The notes beneath the pieces are model-generated. The model searched no databases, was not told the origin of the DNA, and was given only the letters and a program-made list of their open reading frames with translations. The position numbers and the translations under genes are program-made. From a bacterium (lineage in GTDB: Bacteria > Acidobacteriota > Thermoanaerobaculia > Multivoradales > J023), in NCBI GenBank assembly GCA_024226315.1, contig JAAELT010000295.1, positions 58,802 to 122,801 on the forward strand: a stretch of 64,000 nucleotides of DNA, in the 5' to 3' direction. The first letter of the stretch is position 1. Each line of letters begins with the position of its first letter. Shown here piece by piece: positions 55,948-63,338 of this stretch.

Positions 55948-57120
55948 GTGAACGAGATCCGGGAAATGCCGCGCACCGGGCGCGCCTCTGCCGAGCACCC
56001 CTCAGCTGGGCACCCTGCCCTGCAGCGGCGGCGATGGCGGTGGAGCTTGTATGTCGGCTGCTGGACCTTCATCGGGCTGTTTTTCATCAGCCCGATCATC
56101 GCCCAGTCCCTGGCGACGCAGGTCCAGATCCCGTGGGGGCAGGTGGTCTCCTCGTTTCTCGACTGGTACATCTGGGGCCTGCTTTTTCCGCTCATCTGGT
56201 GGGTGTCGCGGCGCTTCCCGTTCGAGCGCCGGCACCTGCTGAGCCGGATCCCGATCCACCTGGCGTGCGGCCTGATCGTGTCGCTGATCTTCGTCGTGCT
56301 GATGCTGGTCAAGAACTCGATCGTCATGGGGGTGAGCGGCGGCAAGATGTCGTTCGAGATCCTCTCCGGGCTGCCGGGCTACCTGCTGGGCGGTATCGAG
56401 CTCTTCCTGCTGCCCTACTTCGCCATGGTCGCCTTCATCCATGCGCTGTCGTACTACAACAAGTTCCGCGAACGGCGGCTCCAGACAACCCGCCTCGAGG
56501 CGCAGCTGGCACTGGCGCACCTCGAGGTTCTCAAGATGCAGCTGCAGCCTCATTTCCTGTTCAATACCCTGAACGCCATCTCGGCCCTGATGCATCGCGA
56601 CGTCGACGCCGCCGATCGCATGATCTCGCTGCTCTCGGACCTGCTGAGGTTCTCGCTGGAGAAGGACGAGCGTCACCAGGTGTCGCTACAGTCCGAGCTC
56701 GAGTTCCTGAACCGGTATCTGGCGATCGAGAAGATTCGTTTCCGGGACCGGCTGAAGATCGAGATGGACATCGAGGCGCCATGCATGGCGGCGCAGGTGC
56801 CGCGGTTGATCCTGCAGCCGTTGGTCGAGAACTCGATCAAACACGGCATCGCCATGCGCTCGGCCGCCGGCCGGATCTCGATCCGAGCACGGCGCAAGGG
56901 CGACCGCCTCGACGTGCGGGTGAGTGACGACGGGCCCGGCCTTGCCGACGGCGGCTCCGGCGTGAGCGACGGGGTAGGGCTGGCCAATACCCGTGCCCGC
57001 CTCGAGCAGATCTACGGCAATGATCATCATTTCTCTCTGCGCAACGGGCTGGCGACCGGTGTCGAGGTGCATCTCGAGATCCCGTTCGAGGAACATGCCC
57101 GGATCGAGAGTGTGGCGTAG
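55948..57120 (+). CDS. LytS/YehU-type sensor histidine kinase
   Basis: A 390-residue kinase, GTG start. Four N-terminal membrane segments (residues ~35-175), then the His_kinase domain with the phospho-acceptor in 'QLQPHFLFNTLNAISALM' (H202) and an ATP-binding domain ('ILQPLVENSIKHGI', 'VSDDGPGL', 'GVGLANTRARLEQIYG'). Kinases of this type normally work with a LytTR response regulator, but no such gene follows; the 285-bp gap to rmuC contains no supported gene. It sits directly behind the Oar-like receptor gene and is likely co-transcribed. Confidence 0.88.
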   Translation: MNEIREMPRTGRASAEHPSAGHPALQRRRWRWSLYVGCWTFIGLFFISPIIAQSLATQVQIPWGQVVSSFLDWYIWGLLFPLIWWVSRRFPFERRHLLSRIPIHLACGLIVSLIFVVLMLVKNSIVMGVSGGKMSFEILSGLPGYLLGGIELFLLPYFAMVAFIHALSYYNKFRERRLQTTRLEAQLALAHLEVLKMQLQPHFLFNTLNAISALMHRDVDAADRMISLLSDLLRFSLEKDERHQVSLQSELEFLNRYLAIEKIRFRDRLKIEMDIEAPCMAAQVPRLILQPLVENSIKHGIAMRSAAGRISIRARRKGDRLDVRVSDDGPGLADGGSGVSDGVGLANTRARLEQIYGNDHHFSLRNGLATGVEVHLEIPFEEHARIESVA

Positions 57121-57405
57121 GAACCCCAACGACTGTGTAGAGAAACGGCGCGTTGGTCCCCGGCGATCCGCCACTGACCCCGGAGGCGTTTCCTCGGCGG
57201 CTGAAAGACCATAGATTGCCACTCGTGAACGGCAGCTGAAACGGGTGGCGGCCACCATCGCGACTCGCACCAGGCGTTCATGTTCGGCGCAGGTTTGGCG
57301 GGAATCAGCGGCGGACGGGCTGTGGCGGTGCCCCGCAAGGCAGTTCTCCACGTAGTTCAACGCAGGACACCGCACAGCCTTCTGCATTTGAGCCGATAGA
57401 CTCGG

Positions 57406-58605
57406 GTGGTCTTGGAAGCTACCTCCTGGCAACCCCTCGTCGGCGCGTTTCTCGCTGGTCTCGCGATCGGCTCGCTGATCCTCTGGCTGTGGAGCCGGGT
57501 GCGCATCGCACTGCTCACCGAGCGCCTGGACCGCGCCGCCGAGCGGCTGGCCTGGCTCCAGACCGCCGACGAGCAGCTGCGCTCGAGCTTCCAGGCCCTG
57601 GCCGGTGAGGCGCTGCAGCAGAGCTCGCAGCATCTCATGGACCGCTCGCGCGAGCAGCTCGGCATGCATCTCGAGCCGCTCGAGAAGGCGCTCGACACCC
57701 TGGGCACCCAGGTGCGGGAGATCGAGAAAGAGCGGAAAGGGGCCTACGAGGGGCTCAAGCAGGAGATCCACCTGTTGCGCGATGCCCACGGTGCTCTACG
57801 CACGTCCGCGGCCGGCCTGGAACGGGCGCTCAAGTCCTCTGCCCAGCGCGGGCGTTGGGGCGAGGTCCAGCTCCGGCGGGTGGTCGAGATGGCAGGGCTG
57901 GTGGAGCACGTCGATTTCACCGAACAGCCGACAGTGGAAGGACTGCGGCCCGACATGGTGATCCATCTGCCTCGCGGCGGCGTCCTGCCGGTCGATGCCA
58001 AGGCGCCGATGAACGCCTACCTGGAGGCCGCCGAGGCCACCGACGCGGCTGCTCGCCGGTCGCATCTCGACGCCCATCTGAAGGCGCTACGGCAACGTAC
58101 GATCGAGCTCGGGCAACGTCGCTACTGGGATCAATTCGACAGCGCGCCGGACTTCGTGGTCATGTTCGTGCCCAACGAAGCGAGCCTGGGCGCCGCCTTC
58201 GAGCGCGACCCCGAGTTTCTCGACTTCGCCGTGCGCCACCGGGTGCTGCCGGCCACCCCGGTGACCCTGCTGGCGCTCTTGAAGTCGGTGTCCTACGGCT
58301 GGCAGCAGATGCGGGTGGCGGACAACGCCCGCCTGATCGCGAGCTCGGGCCGCGAGCTGCACACTCGCCTGATCCGGTTCCTGGAGCACCTTAGGCGCCT
58401 CGGCAAGAGTCTCGACACCGCTTCTCAGACCTACAATCAGGCGGTCGGCTCGCTGGAGCGGCGGGTGCTGCCCGCGGCGCGGCGGCTGGAGGAGGCCGGG
58501 GCAGCGGTGGAGACCTCGCCCGAGCTCGAGCCGGTGCGTCGAGGCATCCGGCGGCCGATCACCGCGGCAGAGGTCGACCCCGAGGGAAAGCTTGATGACG
58601 CCTGA
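57406..58605 (+). CDS. rmuC: RmuC-family DNA recombination protein
   Basis: A 399-residue RmuC: N-terminal membrane anchor ('LVGAFLAGLAIGSLILWLW'), coiled coil (~35-145), and the nuclease-like domain 'SAQRGRWGEVQLRRVVEMAG', 'GLRPDMVIHLPRGGVLPVDA', 'KAPMNAYLEA', 'FVVMFVPNEASLGAAFERDP'. The PD...D-x-K core (PDMVIHLP...VDAKAP) is intact. RmuC limits inversions at short inverted repeats, which is notable in a window with many palindromes. GTG start at 57406. Confidence 0.9.
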   Translation: MVLEATSWQPLVGAFLAGLAIGSLILWLWSRVRIALLTERLDRAAERLAWLQTADEQLRSSFQALAGEALQQSSQHLMDRSREQLGMHLEPLEKALDTLGTQVREIEKERKGAYEGLKQEIHLLRDAHGALRTSAAGLERALKSSAQRGRWGEVQLRRVVEMAGLVEHVDFTEQPTVEGLRPDMVIHLPRGGVLPVDAKAPMNAYLEAAEATDAAARRSHLDAHLKALRQRTIELGQRRYWDQFDSAPDFVVMFVPNEASLGAAFERDPEFLDFAVRHRVLPATPVTLLALLKSVSYGWQQMRVADNARLIASSGRELHTRLIRFLEHLRRLGKSLDTASQTYNQAVGSLERRVLPAARRLEEAGAAVETSPELEPVRRGIRRPITAAEVDPEGKLDDA

Positions 58606-59710
58606 GTCGCGTCGCGTCGCGTCCGCCGTGGCCGGCGAAGCGGGTGCGCTGGGAGATCTCGCTCACGCCGACGCGGAGGGCGAGATCGGTCGCGCCCACC
58701 GGACCAGCGGCGCCCTCTACCTGGGGGCGACCGCGCAGGGGACCTCCGGACCGGCACTTTCAGCGTGGCGACGCGACATGATCGTCATGTCCGCCCGCCA
58801 CCTGGTCCTGGCCCAGGCCGTCGAACGCTGCGGCGAGGTCCTGTCGGCGGCGGGAGTCTCCTGGATTCCGTTCAAGGGCTACGATCTGGCGACGCGCGCC
58901 TATGCCCAGGTCGAAGAACGGGTCACCTCCGACCTCGATCTGCTGATCTCGCCGGCCGACCTCGAACGGGCGCGGACGGCGCTGATCGAGGCGGGCTGGG
59001 ACGAGGTGTTCTCCGGCCCTCGCGCGCGGCGTTACCTGGCCGAGGAGGGGTACGCCTGGCAGGGCGTCGGCCAGGGCGTGCTGCTGGAGCTCCACTACCG
59101 CCTCTGGGGCTCGGTGGCCGAAGGGTTCGCGGCCGAGATGGTCGCGGCCGCCTCGCCGGACCCCGATCTGCCCGCGGGCGGGCATCGCCTGACGGCCGCT
59201 CACGCGTACGTGGCGGCCGCGGTCCATTCCTGGTTGTCGGATCCGCCGCGGGGCGTCGGCATCTGGCGCGATCTGGAACGCCTGGTGGCGGTCGGTCCGG
59301 CGTCGTTGGTCGATGAAGTCGTCGACTTCGCGCGACGGCGGGACGTCCAGCTGCCGGTGGCCCTGGCGTCGGAGGTCGCCTCGCGGCTGTGGCGCGTCGA
59401 GACCTGCGCGCGCATCGCGGCCGATCTCGAAGGAGATCTGCGTGCTCCGGAACGGTTGGCGCGGACGGTGGCGCTCAAGCGCGGCGCGGAGCGGGCGTCT
59501 CTCGGCGTACTGACCGCGGGTCGTCTGGCCGCCGGTCGGCGCATGCGCCTGCGCGGTAAGATCGTCTGGCGCCGCCTCTGGGACCATGCCGGAGTCGTCG
59601 AGGTCGCGACCCCGGAGCAGCGCCCCTGGATCAGCCGCCGATTGTCGTACCAGCTCTCCGCCCTAGGTCTGCGCAGGGTTGTCGCGCGCAGACCGAGAGT
59701 CGATTCATGA
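58595..59710 (+). CDS. Nucleotidyltransferase-fold protein (NTP_transf_5-like)
   Basis: A 371-residue protein. The core 'GVSWIPFKGYDLATRAYAQV' and 'RVTSDLDLLISPADLERART' gives the K-G and D-x-D features of this uncharacterised nucleotidyltransferase family. 'GVLLELHYRLWG' and later 'IWRDLERLV' are also typical. Members often sit in polysaccharide or peptide-modification loci. The ATG at 58595 lies inside the end of rmuC (11-bp overlap), and the stop overlaps the next gene, a DegT aminotransferase, by 4 bp, so the three genes are coupled. The substrate is unknown. Confidence 0.72.
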   Translation: MTPESRRVASAVAGEAGALGDLAHADAEGEIGRAHRTSGALYLGATAQGTSGPALSAWRRDMIVMSARHLVLAQAVERCGEVLSAAGVSWIPFKGYDLATRAYAQVEERVTSDLDLLISPADLERARTALIEAGWDEVFSGPRARRYLAEEGYAWQGVGQGVLLELHYRLWGSVAEGFAAEMVAAASPDPDLPAGGHRLTAAHAYVAAAVHSWLSDPPRGVGIWRDLERLVAVGPASLVDEVVDFARRRDVQLPVALASEVASRLWRVETCARIAADLEGDLRAPERLARTVALKRGAERASLGVLTAGRLAAGRRMRLRGKIVWRRLWDHAGVVEVATPEQRPWISRRLSYQLSALGLRRVVARRPRVDS

Positions 59711-60924
59711 ATGTACCGTTCTTCAGACCGGAGCTCGACGAGACGGAGATCGCCGAGGTCGTCGCCACGTTGCGCTCGGGCTGGCTGACCACCGGGCCGC
59801 GGACTCGGGCGTTCGAGGAGGAGTTCGCCCGCGCGGTCGGCGGCCGGCACGCCGTGGCGCTCAATTCCTGCACCGCGGCACTCCACCTGGCGACGGTGGC
59901 GTTGGATCTCAGACCAGCCGACGCGGTGCTGGTGCCGACCATGACCTTCGCCGCCACCGCCGAGGTGGTGCGCTACGCGGGCGCCATCCCGATCCTCGTC
60001 GATTGCGAGCCGGACACCCTCAACCTCGACTTCGGCGATGCCGAGCGCAAGCTCGAGGATCTAGCGGCCGGCCGGCTGCCGCCGGCTGTCTCGGAGGCGA
60101 AGAGACCCGCCGGCATGATCCCCGTCCACGTCGGCGGCCGCATGCTCGACGTCGCCGGTCTCCGGTCCTTCGCCGAGCGCCACGGCCTGTGGTTGATCGA
60201 GGACGCCGCGCACTCCTTCCCCGCCTCCTGGCGTCCCGGTCCGGGCGCGGAATGGCTGCGCTGCGGTGAGGATACGGCCGATGTCTCGTGCTTCTCGTTC
60301 TACGCCAACAAGACCATTACCACCGGCGAGGGCGGAATGGCGGTGACCGGTAGCGAGGAGCTCGCCGAGCGCATCCGGTCGCTGTCGCTGCACGGCCTGT
60401 CCAACGACGCCTGGGGCCGTTACACCGCCAAGGGCGCGTGGGACTACCGGATCATCGCTCCCGGCTACAAGTACAACCTGACCGACATCGCGTCGGCCCT
60501 GGGCCTGCGCCAGCTGGCGCGCGCCGAAGAGATGCGCATCGCGCGCGAGAGTGTGGCCACGGACTTCGCCGAGGCACTGGCCGACGTCGAGGAGATCGAG
60601 CTGCCGCCGCCGGCCGAGGACCGCGTCCACTCCTGGCACCTGTTCCAGATTCGCCTGCACCTGAACCGTCTGAAGATCGATCGCGACCGTTTCCTCGAAG
60701 AGCTCCGTGCGCGCGGCATCGGCTTCTCGGTGCACTGGCGGCCGCTGCACCTCCATCCCTACTGGCAGTCATTCGGTTGGCGACCGGAGCACCTGCCGGT
60801 GGCCAGCGAGGTGTGGCGTCGAACCGTCAGCCTGCCGATCTTTCCCGCCATGACCGGAGAGGAGCGCGAGGCCGTCGTCGCCGCGGTGCGCGAGGTCTGC
60901 CGGCGTTTCCGCCGCCGGGGATAG
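59707..60924 (+). CDS. DegT/DnrJ/EryC1/StrS-family PLP aminotransferase
   Basis: A 405-residue sugar aminotransferase: 'VPFFRPELDETEIAEVVATL', 'RSGWLTTGPRTRAFEEEFA', 'HAVALNSCTAALHLATVALD', 'PTMTFAATAEVVRYAGAIPI', 'LIEDAAHSFPA', and the PLP Lys in 'FYANKTITTGEGGMAV'. It would make a 4-amino or 3-amino nucleotide sugar for a surface glycan. Coupled by ATGA to the upstream gene. Its 3' end directly abuts a truncated gene on the other strand. Confidence 0.92.
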   Translation: MNVPFFRPELDETEIAEVVATLRSGWLTTGPRTRAFEEEFARAVGGRHAVALNSCTAALHLATVALDLRPADAVLVPTMTFAATAEVVRYAGAIPILVDCEPDTLNLDFGDAERKLEDLAAGRLPPAVSEAKRPAGMIPVHVGGRMLDVAGLRSFAERHGLWLIEDAAHSFPASWRPGPGAEWLRCGEDTADVSCFSFYANKTITTGEGGMAVTGSEELAERIRSLSLHGLSNDAWGRYTAKGAWDYRIIAPGYKYNLTDIASALGLRQLARAEEMRIARESVATDFAEALADVEEIELPPPAEDRVHSWHLFQIRLHLNRLKIDRDRFLEELRARGIGFSVHWRPLHLHPYWQSFGWRPEHLPVASEVWRRTVSLPIFPAMTGEEREAVVAAVREVCRRFRRRG

Positions 60925-61196
60925 CACCACGCGCAGTTGCCCCACCAGGACTTCTCGCCCGCCCGCACCCAGAAGGTTGTCGGCGCCAGCGAGAAGGGGT
61001 GGATCACCCAGATCCTCGTGCTGTGCGGGTGCAGCACCACCCCGTGCTCGGCCTGCAGCGCGTCGAGGCCCGCGGCCGTCTCGTCCTCGCTGCAGTCCAG
61101 AGCCCCCGAGAGCGCCGACAGGTCGGGCGCGAAGCCGTGATCGACCACGTGACGGACGATGGTGTAGTGCAGCGTCGAGAGGGGCGGTTGGGGCAT
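60925..61196 (-). pseudogene. MerB-like (alkylmercury lyase family) N-terminal fragment
   Basis: The frame encodes 'LHYTIVRHVVDHGFAPDLSA', 'EHGVVLHPHSTRIWVIHPFS', 'LAPTTFWVRAGEKSWWGNCA' then WC. This is the N-terminal half of an alkylmercury-lyase-like protein (winged-helix start plus the segment before the catalytic Cys). Right after GNCAWC it becomes antisense to the aminotransferase gene and loses homology. The gene was cut at its 3' end. A small stretch of real start context (ATG at 61196) remains. Confidence 0.65.
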
Positions 61197-61287
61197 GGCC
61201 GGTCTCCGCCGGCCATTTTACGACCTGGGATATAGTGCAGGGAAAGGCTGCGGCGGATGACCCAGTCCAACGGATGGAGGTGATGGC

Positions 61288-61539
61288 GTGACGACCCTGA
61301 CGATGGAGTTTCCCGAGGAAGTCTTCTCGGCTCTGCGGCGGACTCCAGGAGAGTTCACACGCGAGTTGCGTCTCGCGGCTGCCATCCACTGGTATCAGTG
61401 CAGCCGGATCTCGCAGGAGAACGCCGCCCAGATCGCCGGCCTCGACCGCACCGATTTCCTGCTCGCCCTCGCGCGCGAACAGGTCGATGTCTTCGCCGTC
61501 GATTTCGAAGATCTGGAGCGTGAGATCGCGCGTGGCTGA
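61288..61539 (+). CDS. UPF0175-family antitoxin
   Basis: An 83-residue protein: 'TMEFPEEVFSALRRTPGEFT', 'RELRLAAAIHWYQCSRISQE', 'NAAQIAGLDRTDFLLALARE'. This is the UPF0175 signature; these pair with DUF3368 PIN-like toxins. The frame uses GTG at 61288 (VTTLTMEFP). Its partner follows with overlap but is broken. Confidence 0.82.
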   Translation: MTTLTMEFPEEVFSALRRTPGEFTRELRLAAAIHWYQCSRISQENAAQIAGLDRTDFLLALAREQVDVFAVDFEDLEREIARG

Positions 61540-61693
61540 GCGTCCGGCGATCGACGCTTCTCCCATCATCTTCCTGGCTCGGGCAACCTGATCGATCTCC
61601 TACAGTTTGGTTGCTCCTGATCTCGTCGTTCCCGCGGCGGTCGCCACCGAGATCGGGGCCAGCGAGTGGTACTATGATTCACGAACGCCATGA
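61532..61693 (+). pseudogene. DUF3368 (PIN-like) toxin remnant
   Basis: From a GTG overlapping the antitoxin stop, the frame reads AERPAIDASPIIFLARA then a stop. In other frames it continues as LIDLLQFG and VAPDLVVPAAVATEIGASEW. Together this is the DUF3368 pattern 'D-SPLIxLAKxGLLDLLxxL...VxVPxAVxxEI' with at least two frameshifts, and only the first ~50 residues survive. The family has ~150 residues with catalytic Asp residues, so it is inactive. Confidence 0.7.
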
Positions 61694-61732
61694 TCCACTC
61701 GGACACAGCACCCTGCAGTTGGGGACCCCACG

Positions 61733-62029
61733 TTGAGATTCGAAGAGGTCATATGGCGAGAGCAGTTTCTCGACAAGATCGCCCGCAAACACCGTCTCGA
61801 TCCAGGCGAAGTGGAGGAGGTGCTTCACGGTCGACCGCTGGTCCGCCGTCAGGAGCGAGGGCGTCGGAAGGGTCAAGATCTCTACGCGGTCTATGGGCGG
61901 ACCGACGCGGGCCGGCATATCGTCGTGTTCCTCATCCGCAAGGCACCAGGGGTGGCGATGCCGATCTCGGCGCGCGACATGACTCCCAAAGAGAGAAGGT
62001 CATATGACGCCACAAGCCAAAGAACGTGA
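61733..62029 (+). CDS. BrnT-like (DUF497) toxin
   Basis: A 98-residue protein: 'FEEVIWREQFLDKIARKHRL', 'DPGEVEEVLHGRPLVRRQER', 'LYAVYGRTDAGRHIVVFLIR', 'AMPISARDMTPKERRSYDA'. The 'ISARDMTxxERRxY' end is characteristic of BrnT-like RelE-fold RNases. It overlaps the next gene, a CopG/BrnA-like antitoxin, by 26 bp, which is the normal order for this module (toxin first). Both members are intact. Confidence 0.78.
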   Translation: MRFEEVIWREQFLDKIARKHRLDPGEVEEVLHGRPLVRRQERGRRKGQDLYAVYGRTDAGRHIVVFLIRKAPGVAMPISARDMTPKERRSYDATSQRT

Positions 62030-62282
62030 CCCATTGCCAGACGAGTCCGCGTCTCTCGAGGAGATTGCGGAGTTCTGGGATACGCACGACACCGCCGATT
62101 ACGAGGATGCGTTCGTGACTGTGGATGCCGAGTTCGATTTCCGGCGGCGGCATTTCGAGGTCGAGGTCAAGGAAGACGTTTTCAACGCGCTACGCCAGCG
62201 CGCCGCGCGGCTCCATGTCTCGGTCGAGGACATCCTCGACGAACTCTTGCGGAATGATTTCCTGCCCTCCGCCTCGGGTTGA
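62004..62282 (+). CDS. CopG/BrnA-like antitoxin
   Basis: A 92-residue protein. 'PLPDESASLEEIAEFWDTHD' followed by TADYED is the N-terminal motif of the antitoxins that pair with BrnT-like toxins, and the C-terminal 'VEVKEDVFNALRQRAARLHV' then SVEDILDELL fits a ribbon-helix-helix region. It should bind the toxin and its own promoter. Translation is coupled to the toxin gene by overlap. Confidence 0.8.
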   Translation: MTPQAKERDPLPDESASLEEIAEFWDTHDTADYEDAFVTVDAEFDFRRRHFEVEVKEDVFNALRQRAARLHVSVEDILDELLRNDFLPSASG

Positions 62283-62363
62283 CGGCTGACGCTGAAGACA
62301 GCCGGCCGACTCAACTTCCGCTGGATCGCCATCCAAGCGTCGGCAGTGATTCGATCGGGAGGT

Positions 62364-62543
62364 CAGAGGAGCGCGTCGAGCTGCGCCACGGCGAAGTCGA
62401 CCAGGTCCGCCGAGCACCCAGCCGATCGAGCTCAGAGACGAGTGGACGGTGAGTGTCATGCTCGGCTCGACCCCGAGGTGCTCGAGATCTCGCAGTAGCC
62501 GTGCCTCGGTGACCGGTGGCCGGTCGATCATCGCCTTCGCCAT
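62364..62543 (-). pseudogene. AAC(3) aminoglycoside acetyltransferase remnant with internal deletion
   Basis: From ATG 62543: 'VTEARLLRDLEHLGVEPSMT' and LTVHSSLSSIGWVLGG, the start of an AAC(3)-family enzyme. After the Gly-Gly, a shifted frame reads ADLVDFAVAQLDALL and stop, which resembles the family's C-terminal helix (ALVDFAVxWL). About 200 central residues are gone. It is thus two ends of one gene joined by a deletion, and inactive. The remaining sequence 62283-62363 shows nothing. Confidence 0.6.
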
Positions 62544-62650
62544 CTCTTGTCCTCGACGGGACGGTATCAGGCTATGCTCTGGCACGGCTCGTGCAAAACC
62601 TGGCCACATCGGCGGAATGGACCGTCGTCAGACTCCAGGTGGGGAACCTC

Positions 62651-63241
62651 ATGCGAAGTATCTACCGAACCGTGCTCGTGCTCCTGTGCTTGACCGCCCT
62701 GGCCTCGGCCGCTGCCGCCGAGAACCCCTTCTACCTGACCGGCAAGCTCGCCTCCACCACGACGGACGACGACTTCGGCCAGGCCTTCACGCAGATCATC
62801 GACGGTGACGACGAAGGCTACAGTCTGGGCCTGGGATTCAAGCTCGGCAAGTTTCTGGCGTTTCAGGCCGAATACCACGACCTCGGCAAAGCGCCGGGGG
62901 TGGGCGCCCCGTGTCCCGACGACCCCGCGATCGGCTGTGTCGCCATCATCGTGCCCGTTCAGGCCGACTCGACGGCGATCTCGGTGAGCGTCCTGCCCCG
63001 GTGGCAGGCCTCTGATCGGTTCTCGATCTACGGCAAGCTCGGCGTCGTCAGCTGGGAGAGCGACGTGTCCACGGCTCTGGACACCCTGAATCTGGCAATC
63101 GACAGCTTCGAGGACGAGGAGCTGCTGTTCGGCGCCGGCCTCCACTACCAGCTGCCCGGTCCGTTCGGCTTCTTCGCCGAGTACGAGAACATCGCCGACA
63201 CCTTCGAGACGGTCGCGCTGGGCGCCACGTTCGGGTTCTGA
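62651..63241 (+). CDS. Small outer-membrane beta-barrel protein
   Basis: A 196-residue protein with a signal peptide (residues 1-23, ending 'ASAAAAE') and alternating-residue strands typical of an OmpA/OmpW-like eight-stranded barrel ('GYSLGLGFKLGKFLAFQAEY', 'SDRFSIYGKLGVVSWESD', 'LLFGAGLHYQLPGPFGFFAE'). It ends with Phe ('GATFGF'), the outer-membrane insertion signal. One Cys pair (APCPDD and IGCVAI) may form a disulfide in an external loop. The frame is open from 62516; the ATG at 62651 after AGGTGGGGAACCTC begins the signal peptide. Function unknown. Confidence 0.75.
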   Translation: MRSIYRTVLVLLCLTALASAAAAENPFYLTGKLASTTTDDDFGQAFTQIIDGDDEGYSLGLGFKLGKFLAFQAEYHDLGKAPGVGAPCPDDPAIGCVAIIVPVQADSTAISVSVLPRWQASDRFSIYGKLGVVSWESDVSTALDTLNLAIDSFEDEELLFGAGLHYQLPGPFGFFAEYENIADTFETVALGATFGF

Positions 63242-63266
63242 CGGGGGGCGCGTCGCCAAGAACGAA

Positions 63267-63292
63267 AAGGCCGGTCCTCGCGGACCGGCCTT
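63267..63292. terminator. Bidirectional terminator between the barrel gene and groL
   Basis: AAGGCCGGTCC-tcgc-GGACCGGCCTT, a perfect 11-bp stem with a TCGC loop and A/T ends on both sides, placed between two convergent genes. A second smaller hairpin (GTCTCC-catcg-GGGAGAC) follows at about 63299. Confidence 0.88.
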
Positions 63293-63338
63293 CCGGGTGT
63301 CTCCCATCGGGGAGACGTTCTCCTCGCGGAGGACGTTC

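Noticed and set aside
62516..62650. N-terminal extension of the outer-membrane protein frame
   Set aside because: The signal peptide starts at the ATG at 62651 and the extension overlaps the AAC(3) remnant.
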